In this document: piece by piece, positions 1 through 5,260 of the stretch | Layout of the letters: each line of letters begins with the position of its first letter | How positions within the stretch are numbered: the stretch's first letter is position 1 | Assembly: GCA_003567255.1 (NCBI GenBank) | Contig: PWZW01000308.1 | Location: forward strand, 1-6,622 | Direction of reading: 5' to 3' | DNA: 6,622 nt | DNA from: Puniceicoccaceae bacterium | GTDB taxonomy: Bacteria > Verrucomicrobiota > Verrucomicrobiia > Opitutales > Coraliomargaritaceae | Position numbers and translations under genes: made by a program | The notes under the pieces: model-generated | Databases searched by the model: none | Seen by the model: only the letters and a program-made list of their open reading frames with translations | What the model was told of the DNA's origin: nothing

Positions 1-66
1 GAGCATCTTTTGGGTAAGGGCTTACACGGGATCGATATGCCAGCCGAAGGGCACAAATTTGATTGA
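1..66 (+). CDS. Possible C-terminal tail of an upstream gene (partial)
   Basis: Reading from base 1 in the first frame gives 21 codons ending in TGA at 64-66, with the peptide EHLLGKGLHGIDMPAEGHKFD. The mixed, non-repetitive composition looks like a normal protein tail. The frame is open to the window edge and the next gene starts 154 bases further on the same strand, which fits an upstream neighbour. I do not recognise the family. A second frame (from base 2) is also open to a TGA at 119-121, with a less protein-like composition, so the choice of frame is an inference. Confidence 0.35.
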   Translation, partial: EHLLGKGLHGIDMPAEGHKFD

Positions 67-220
67 TGAGACGCGTCCGCACATTGAAAAGGCGTGGGGG
101 GACTGGTCCCTTATGTCGTGACAAACGCCTCCGTCGATGCGTTCAAAAAAGAAATCTCTGCAATCAAGGTTCGCTTTTTTTGTTTCAGTATCTTTACGAT
201 CTCCGGTTTTCAAAAATCTT

Positions 221-2134
221 ATGAGCGATTCTCTCAAGCACGAATGCGGCATAGCCGTTATCCGCCTCTTAAAGCCCCTCGAATACTACGCTGAGAAGTA
301 TGGATCGCCGCTCTACGGCTTTCACCAGTTGTTTTTGCTCATGGAAAAGCAGCACAACCGTGGTCAGGACGGAGCCGGCATTGGTGCGGTAAAGTTAAAT
401 GTGGCGCCGGGTAAGCCGTACATGGCTCGGGAGCGCACGATCAAGCAAAATCCATTGAGTCGGATATTTAAGGGGCAGATGAAAGCCTATCGCAAGATGG
501 TCGACCGCGGCGTGATTTTTCCGGAGTTTCCCCACACGGTTAAGGAACACTTCGATTATGGTGCGGAGCTGTTGATGGGGCATCTCCGCTATGGTACCTC
601 CGGTAGCTATGAAGCCGCCACCTGCCACCCCTTTTTACGCCAGTCTAACTGGCCCACACGCAGTTTAATGCTGGCCGGTAATTTCACCATCACCAACGAA
701 AAGGAGCTTAACCAAACTTTGATTAACCGCGGCCAGCACCCTATTTTTGGGACAGACACGAAGGCGGTGATCGAGGAGATTGGCTTCCACCTCGACGAGG
801 CGCACGATGCCATCTATCATGCTAAGCGGGATCAGGAAATTCCTGGTGCCCAGATTCCCGATTTGATCAGTCGCGAACTGGATCCTCTGCGGATTTTGAA
901 AAAGGCATCGAAAAGTTGGGATGGAGGCTTTGCCATTGCCGGGATGATCGGGAATGGGGACACCTTCGTGATGCGTGATGCGCACGGAATTCGTCCGTGT
1001 TTTTACATCAAAAACGAGGAAGTGATCGCTTTTGCCTCAGAGCGTGTGGCTTTGATGACGATTTTTGATCAGCCTGCGGAAAATGTGCACGAGGTGACGC
1101 CGGGGCACGCTGCGGTTATAAAAAATAGTGGAGAGTTTTCTTTGAAACCCTTCACCGAACCCGCCACACTATCGCCGTGTTCCTTTGAGCGGATTTATTT
1201 TTCGCGGGGGAACGATCCAGATATTTATCGAGAGAGAAAAGATTTAGGCGCGGCTTTGGTTGGGCAAATCGTCTCGGCGATTGGGGATGATTTTGGGCGT
1301 AGCGTTTTCAGCTTCATTCCAAATACGGCAGAGGTGGCTTATCATGGGCTGATGGATGGACTGCGTACGTACCGTCGGAGTCAGGTAAAATCAGCGATCC
1401 TTGATGCTCAGCAAAAAGGTGTTCTGGACGACAAGCTGCTGGACGAACTGATCATGAATAACTGGCCGAGGGGAGAAAAGGTCGCACACAAAGACATCAA
1501 ACTCCGCACCTTTATCTCTCAGGAAAAAGGACGGGCACAGCTTGTTTCGCACGTGTACGACATTACCTATGGAGTGGTTCAACCAGAGGATGTCTTGGTT
1601 TGTGTGGACGACTCGATTGTTCGTGGTACTACCTTGAAGGAGTCGATTTTAAAAATTCTCACCCGCACGAACCCTCGCAAAATTGTGATCGCGTCAACGG
1701 CTCCCCAAATTCGCTATCCCGATGGATACGGAATCGATATGTCGGAACTTGGCAAATTCATCGCTTTTAAGGCAGCCGTCGAACTGGTCAAAGAAAGCGG
1801 CAACGAAATGCTTTTGCAGGAGGTGTATGAAGCATGTGTCGCGCAGGCGAAGAAACCCATCGATCAGCTGCAAAATTATGTTAAGCGCATCTATGATGGG
1901 TTTAGTGACGAGCAAATTGCCGCGAAAGTAAGTGATTTGGTTTATCCACACGATATTCAATGGAAGGGCGCCATCGACGTGGTTTATCTTTCGATAGAAA
2001 AAATGCGGGCTGCGCTCCCGAACAACAACGGTGACTGGTATTTCAGTGGAAATTATCCTACTCCGGGAGGGTATTCCGTTTTGAACCGGGCTTACATCAA
2101 CTACTACGAAAACGTTCAGGGACGTAGCTATTAG
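221..2134 (+). CDS. purF: Amidophosphoribosyltransferase, long form (glutamine PRPP amidotransferase)
   Basis: PurF catalyses the first committed step of de novo purine synthesis in the cytoplasm, transferring glutamine-derived ammonia to PRPP to give 5-phosphoribosylamine. The chosen start gives 637 residues. Residues 1-8 (MSDSLKHE) would be a short propeptide, with Cys9 becoming the N-terminal nucleophile as in Bacillus-type PurF. The class II glutaminase domain runs to about residue 290, with 'HLRYGT' (Arg123), 'AGNF' (152-155), 'TDTK' (Asp179) and 'RDAHGIRP' (252-259). The phosphoribosyltransferase domain carries the PRPP loop VCVDDSIVRGTT at 460-471 (acidic pair Asp463-Asp464) and 'STAPQIRYPDGYGIDM' downstream. 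At 637 residues it is well above the 470-510 usual for E. coli and Bacillus PurF; extra sequence lies around residues 60-115 and in the region between the domains' conserved motifs. The C-terminal cysteines of Fe-S PurF enzymes are absent ('DWYFSGNYPTPGG', 605-617). The frame is open back to an ATG at 137, but those 28 residues do not resemble PurF. No clear Shine-Dalgarno precedes either ATG. Family assignment is firm; the start is by homology. Confidence 0.92.
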   Translation: MSDSLKHECGIAVIRLLKPLEYYAEKYGSPLYGFHQLFLLMEKQHNRGQDGAGIGAVKLNVAPGKPYMARERTIKQNPLSRIFKGQMKAYRKMVDRGVIFPEFPHTVKEHFDYGAELLMGHLRYGTSGSYEAATCHPFLRQSNWPTRSLMLAGNFTITNEKELNQTLINRGQHPIFGTDTKAVIEEIGFHLDEAHDAIYHAKRDQEIPGAQIPDLISRELDPLRILKKASKSWDGGFAIAGMIGNGDTFVMRDAHGIRPCFYIKNEEVIAFASERVALMTIFDQPAENVHEVTPGHAAVIKNSGEFSLKPFTEPATLSPCSFERIYFSRGNDPDIYRERKDLGAALVGQIVSAIGDDFGRSVFSFIPNTAEVAYHGLMDGLRTYRRSQVKSAILDAQQKGVLDDKLLDELIMNNWPRGEKVAHKDIKLRTFISQEKGRAQLVSHVYDITYGVVQPEDVLVCVDDSIVRGTTLKESILKILTRTNPRKIVIASTAPQIRYPDGYGIDMSELGKFIAFKAAVELVKESGNEMLLQEVYEACVAQAKKPIDQLQNYVKRIYDGFSDEQIAAKVSDLVYPHDIQWKGAIDVVYLSIEKMRAALPNNNGDWYFSGNYPTPGGYSVLNRAYINYYENVQGRSY

Positions 2135-2192
2135 TAAACATGCTCGCCGAAAGGCCAAGTTCATCAGGTTTTGCCCAGGCCTACAACAACCC

Positions 2193-2855
2193 ATGTCGCT
2201 GCCTTTTCACATAATTGATTTTGAAGGCTCGAAAGGGAGTGGAGTGGTTGAGTACGGCATTGTGCGGGTCGAGGGACGGATGATCCGCGAGACCAAGACG
2301 CGTCTTTGCGGCGCAGAAGGTGAGATCACTTGGCGGGAGCGCGATACCCATGGGCTGAGTCAAGGTGAGCTCGCCGGTGTCGCGCCCTTTCGGGAGGAGT
2401 GGACGCTCTTTTCAAAATTGCGTGAGCATGGGCCTTTCGGTGCGCATAATGCGATGGTGGAAGCGCAGTTGCTCTCGGCGATTTGGCCGTATCCACGACT
2501 CGTGGCTGATTTTAGCGAGGAACCCCCGGTGGCGCGGGCCAGCTGGGGACCGTGGTTGGACACGCTGCATTTATACCGTCGTTTGTATCCGAATTTACCT
2601 GAATATGGACTTTCCTCGCTAATCGATCAGTTTGGTCTGCAAGCAACGCTCGATCAAACCGCTGAAAAACACTGTCCGGAAGGTAGGGGTCATTACCACT
2701 GCGCCCTCTACGATGCCCTGGCCTCGGCAATACTTTTTATCGACCTTCAATCCCAGGATGCGCTGGCAAAGTGCACACCTGCGTGGTGGCTGCGGCAGAG
2801 TGCTGCTTCGACAGGTCAGCGCCAAGCCATGGACCAAGGGGAACTTGGCTTGTAA
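2193..2855 (+). CDS. DnaQ/RNase T-like 3'-5' exonuclease (DEDDh family)
   Basis: Predicted two-metal-ion 3'-5' exonuclease of 220 residues acting on DNA or RNA ends; the substrate cannot be told from sequence. Motif ExoI is 'IIDFEG' (Asp9 and Glu11). Motif ExoII is 'GAHNAMVEAQLL' (His85-Asn86, then Glu90 where most members have Asp). Motif ExoIII is 'HCALYDA', with His169 and Asp174 spaced as in the DEDDh subgroup. 'YGLSSLIDQFGL' (138-149) matches the helix usually found before ExoIII. The protein is one compact catalytic domain with no polymerase, BRCT or helicase attachment, so it is more likely a stand-alone trimming or repair enzyme than the replicative epsilon subunit. The ATG at 2193 puts ExoI at residue 9, the usual distance from the N-terminus. 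No Shine-Dalgarno is visible. It begins 58 bases after purF on the same strand and may share its transcript. The family is clear; the exact role is open. Confidence 0.82.
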   Translation: MSLPFHIIDFEGSKGSGVVEYGIVRVEGRMIRETKTRLCGAEGEITWRERDTHGLSQGELAGVAPFREEWTLFSKLREHGPFGAHNAMVEAQLLSAIWPYPRLVADFSEEPPVARASWGPWLDTLHLYRRLYPNLPEYGLSSLIDQFGLQATLDQTAEKHCPEGRGHYHCALYDALASAILFIDLQSQDALAKCTPAWWLRQSAASTGQRQAMDQGELGL

Positions 2856-2917
2856 GAATGCTGCTTCCGCTTGCCTAATCGCAGGGCTGCACTCCACTTA
2901 ACGGTTTTTGAATACTG

Positions 2918-3805
2918 ATGGCCCTCTACCTTCTATTTCCACTTTGCGCAGGCTTCCTTTATGCCTTGGGGGCGGTGATATTAAAGCGTGCGTTTGCCTT
3001 CGATGCGGGGATCATGAGGTCCGTTTTTTTGGCGAATCTCTTTATGGGGGTCGCCTTTGCCCCTCTCTTTTTTTTCGAGCCTGAGCGTTTAAGCATTTCG
3101 CAACTTGGCTACCCTATCCTCGTGGGAACAACGTTTTTTCTTGGACAACTGTTCACCTTTGTCGCCATGAGGGTGGGGGATGTTTCGCTGGCGACCCCGA
3201 TTCTCGGGACCAAGGTGCTCTTCGTTGCGCTGACGAGTTTCCTGCTCTTTGGTGAACACGTTCCTTTGGTCTGGTGGGTGGGTGCGGCCTTAACCGCAGT
3301 GGCAATTCTCCTGCTTGGTGCCTCCGATCTCGCTGGTTTCCGCAAGCACCTGAAAGGCATTTTCTTCGCGGTGGTCAGCGCCGCTTTTTTCGGACTGACC
3401 GATGCGATGTTGCCTGTGCTTGCCGCCGATGTTGGTAAGCTTGGCTTTGTCAGTGTGATGTTTGCGGTCGTCGCGCTGTGGTCTTTCGTACTCGTACCTT
3501 TTTTCAATGCCCCGCTTAGAACGATTGATCGGCGTGCCTGGCCATGGCTTGGGCTGGGGGTCTCCATTCTCGGTATTCAATCGCTCATCATGGCCCTGAC
3601 TCTGAGCTTTTTTGGCAACCCCACGGCCGTGAACATCCTCTACAGTGGACGTGGCCTGTGGGCGCTCCTATTAGTCATCTTTTTGGGTAAACTGCTCCAA
3701 AGTACTGAGGGGAATTATAGCCGTAAAACGATGGCCTTGCGTCTGCTGGGGGCGGTGCTTTTGATGGTGGCAATCATTCTCGTTCTGCTCAATCCAGAGG
3801 TATGA
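2918..3805 (+). CDS. EamA/DMT-superfamily membrane transporter
   Basis: Inner-membrane permease of the drug/metabolite transporter superfamily, 295 residues, close to the usual size for two fused EamA repeats. About ten hydrophobic helices are visible, at roughly residues 3-23, 34-53, 64-84, 89-111, 117-135, 146-166, 176-198, 210-231, 238-260 and 271-292. The first repeat carries the typical run 'VGDVSLATPILGTKVLF' followed by 'LLFGEHV' (Glu113 at the end of helix 4). The second repeat has the equivalent 'NPTAVNILYSGRGLWALLL' but lacks the matching glutamate ('FLGKLLQ'). Members export or import small metabolites such as amino acids, nucleotides or sugars; the substrate is not predictable here. 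Its TGA overlaps the ATG of dtd by four bases, suggesting coupled translation. No Shine-Dalgarno is visible before the ATG at 2918, which is supported by the helix beginning immediately after it. Confidence 0.85.
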   Translation: MALYLLFPLCAGFLYALGAVILKRAFAFDAGIMRSVFLANLFMGVAFAPLFFFEPERLSISQLGYPILVGTTFFLGQLFTFVAMRVGDVSLATPILGTKVLFVALTSFLLFGEHVPLVWWVGAALTAVAILLLGASDLAGFRKHLKGIFFAVVSAAFFGLTDAMLPVLAADVGKLGFVSVMFAVVALWSFVLVPFFNAPLRTIDRRAWPWLGLGVSILGIQSLIMALTLSFFGNPTAVNILYSGRGLWALLLVIFLGKLLQSTEGNYSRKTMALRLLGAVLLMVAIILVLLNPEV

Positions 3806-4260
3806 GGGTGGTCGTTCAGCGAGTGCGCCGCGCAGCGGTTCGGGTGGGAGCCGAAACGATCGGGGAAATAGGGGCGGGCATGCTGGTTTTTCTCGGCGTA
3901 GGGCCAGAGGATGCGCAAGCCGACATTGACTGGTTAGTCGATAAATTGGTGCGTTTACGCATATTTGAAGGCACCGACGGGCGAATGGATCTGGCGCTCG
4001 CCGATTTGCCCGAACATCAAATGATGGTTATCAGTCAATTCACGCTGCTTGGCAGTTTAAAAAAAGGAACCCGACCGTCTTTTCACCGCGCCGCGCCGCC
4101 AGCCTTGGCCGAGGCTCTCTACGAGGCGTTTATTGCGGCAGTGGCCAAAAGTAGAAAGGTGCGTCCAGCCAGCGGTCGATTTGGTGCGGATATGCAAATT
4201 CTCGCAGAAAATGATGGACCGGTGACCCTGATTATTGACTCCAAGGCGCGGGCGTTCTGA
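3802..4260 (+). CDS. dtd: D-aminoacyl-tRNA deacylase (DTD1 type)
   Basis: Cytoplasmic proofreading enzyme that hydrolyses D-aminoacyl-tRNA (and glycine mischarged on tRNA-Ala in studied members), recycling the tRNA. It has 152 residues, against about 145-150 for the family. The N-terminus 'MRVVVQRVRRAAV' is characteristic. The two active-site signatures are present: 'SQFT' at 78-81 and 'NDGPVT' at 137-142, whose Gly139-Pro140 is the cis peptide that rejects L-amino acids in known structures. 'KKGTRPSF' (87-94) is also typical. The start codon lies within the ATGA overlap with the upstream permease gene. An AGAGG sits only two bases before the ATG, too close for a standard Shine-Dalgarno, so initiation probably depends on ribosomes finishing the permease. 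Nothing appears damaged, and the assignment is secure. Confidence 0.95.
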   Translation: MRVVVQRVRRAAVRVGAETIGEIGAGMLVFLGVGPEDAQADIDWLVDKLVRLRIFEGTDGRMDLALADLPEHQMMVISQFTLLGSLKKGTRPSFHRAAPPALAEALYEAFIAAVAKSRKVRPASGRFGADMQILAENDGPVTLIIDSKARAF

Positions 4261-4363
4261 GTACTTGGCATAAACCATAGGTCTCCTCGTGCCCAAACCC
4301 GAGCGGACGCAGGCCCAGGTTTTTTGCATTGTCAGCCCACGGGTTCAGCTTTAGGTTTCGGAT

Positions 4364-5170
4364 ATGAAAAGTAAGTTATCCCATATTTGTCTGATATTCG
4401 TAATGGCGTGCAGTGGGTCTGTGTTAAGTGCAGAAAGCGAAGGGGGCGCCGCTGAGGTCGAGCCGGAAGTCGTCGAGCGCAGTATTTTTAGGCCTTCCAC
4501 GTGGTTCCGTTCGGTGCGTCGGGCGGAGCAGGCAGAGCAAAGGCGCCAAGCTGAAGAGGCGCGCGAAGCCGCCGAAGAACGTCGAGCTGAATCTGCTGAA
4601 GAAGCTGTTAATGCCGAAGGATCTCCTGAACAAAGGCGTCGGTCCGCAACCCGCGATCAGCAAGTAAGCGAAGAGGAAGGGGCATCCGAAGCGCGAGAGC
4701 GGAGGGCAGCAGCGCGCGGGCAGGTCCCGGAGGGTCGCCAACGGGGTCCGGACGAGTCAGTTGAAGCGCGTCCACAGAGCCCGAGCGGAGCAGGGGGCGA
4801 AGCTACCCGCGGAGAGCGTGGAAATAGCGGGCGTGAGCGCGGTTTTAGTGAAGCAGAGCGTCGCCAGGCAGGGTCACTCCCTCCTGGGTTGCAGCGTCAG
4901 GCGGAGCGCGGTCGAGGCTTGCCGCCTGGCTTACAGCGCCGCGCCGATAGTGGCCGTGGTTTACCTCCCGGTTGGGCAAACCGCGTGGAAGTGGGAAAGC
5001 CAATTCCGGAAGCGATTGAGGCGCAAGCGCGCCCCGTGCCGGAAGCGTGGAAAGACAAGCTCCCAACGACCCCTGAGGGACTGGAAGACATTTTGATTGA
5101 GAACGAGTTATTCCGGGTAATCAAAGAGACTCGGGAGGTCATAGACGCATTGTCCCTTGGCGCGCGTTAG
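4364..5170 (+). CDS. Exported Arg/Glu/Ala-rich protein with LPPG repeats, function unknown
   Basis: The 268-residue product begins with a basic MKSKLSH, a short hydrophobic core (ICLIFVMA) and either a lipobox-like VMAC (Cys16, lipoprotein) or a signal peptidase I site at 'VLSA' before Glu24. Residues about 51-170 are dominated by Arg, Glu, Ala and Gln and contain a helix- or coiled-coil-prone stretch ('AEQAEQRRQAEEAREAAEER'). Residues 172-213 are three tandem 14-residue units starting LPPG, trailing into IPEA and VPEA (214 and 225). The end, 'EDILIENELFRVIKETREVIDAL', resembles the closing beta-strand module I associate with RcnB/CigR-like periplasmic proteins, which also carry LPPG repeats. 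That link is by memory and pattern only. I therefore infer a periplasmic or outer-envelope location and assign no function. A weak AGG lies 8 bases before the ATG. It starts 103 bases after dtd and may have its own promoter, but I see no convincing -35/-10 pair. Confidence 0.75.
   Translation: MKSKLSHICLIFVMACSGSVLSAESEGGAAEVEPEVVERSIFRPSTWFRSVRRAEQAEQRRQAEEAREAAEERRAESAEEAVNAEGSPEQRRRSATRDQQVSEEEGASEARERRAAARGQVPEGRQRGPDESVEARPQSPSGAGGEATRGERGNSGRERGFSEAERRQAGSLPPGLQRQAERGRGLPPGLQRRADSGRGLPPGWANRVEVGKPIPEAIEAQARPVPEAWKDKLPTTPEGLEDILIENELFRVIKETREVIDALSLGAR
4877..5002 (+). repeat. Three tandem 42-bp coding repeats (LPPG units)
   Basis: Units lie at 4877-4918, 4919-4960 and 4961-5002, inside the exported-protein gene. 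They encode LPPGLQRQAERGRG, LPPGLQRRADSGRG and LPPGWANRVEVGKP. Units 1 and 2 share 11 of 14 residues, yet 9 of those 11 shared residues use different codons. The amino-acid pattern has therefore been kept while the DNA diverged. The third unit keeps LPPG and the spacing, with a more divergent remainder. Confidence 0.85.
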
Positions 5171-5260
5171 TGCACGCCAAGCTGGGTTGAGCCTTCACGC
5201 GCCCATCTCTGCTTGATTTTCCGCTTTGGTGTGCGGGGAAAAGCTCGCTTGGCTCGTTAA

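Noticed and set aside
99..110. Short dyad GGGAC-TG-GTCCC upstream of purF, considered as an operator or a terminator of the upstream gene.
   Set aside because: Only five base pairs with a two-base spacer, no T-tract, and no match to a PurR or purine-riboswitch pattern that I recognise.
1694..2194. Long open frame (166 codons) antisense to the end of purF.
   Set aside because: It lies almost wholly opposite a conserved coding region, resembles no family, and its composition is explained by the purF codons.
3068..3075. Run of eight T inside the permease gene, considered as a phase-variation slip site.
   Set aside because: It is short, encodes a normal Phe stretch in a membrane helix, and there is no other sign of phase-variable control.
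3109..3567. Open frame of 152 codons antisense to the permease gene, rich in Lys, Thr and Ser.
   Set aside because: Its bias is what the reverse complement of membrane-helix codons produces. It has no domain and no upstream signals.
4877..5002. Direct repeats considered as a CRISPR or intergenic repeat array.
   Set aside because: The units are contiguous without spacers, are in frame at 42 bp, and are conserved as protein rather than DNA.
4428..5142. Several open frames on both strands overlapping the exported-protein gene.
   Set aside because: GC- and Arg/Glu/Ala-rich repeats create stop-poor alternative frames. Only the 4364 frame has a signal peptide, ordered repeats and a plausible C-terminus.
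5217..5242. Imperfect hairpin (TTTTCCGC / GCGGGGAAAA with a 2-base bulge and an 8-base loop) between the convergent genes, considered as a bidirectional terminator.
   Set aside because: On either strand the 3' arm ends in A residues and no T-tract follows, so it lacks the signature of an intrinsic terminator. The position is suggestive but the structure is not convincing.
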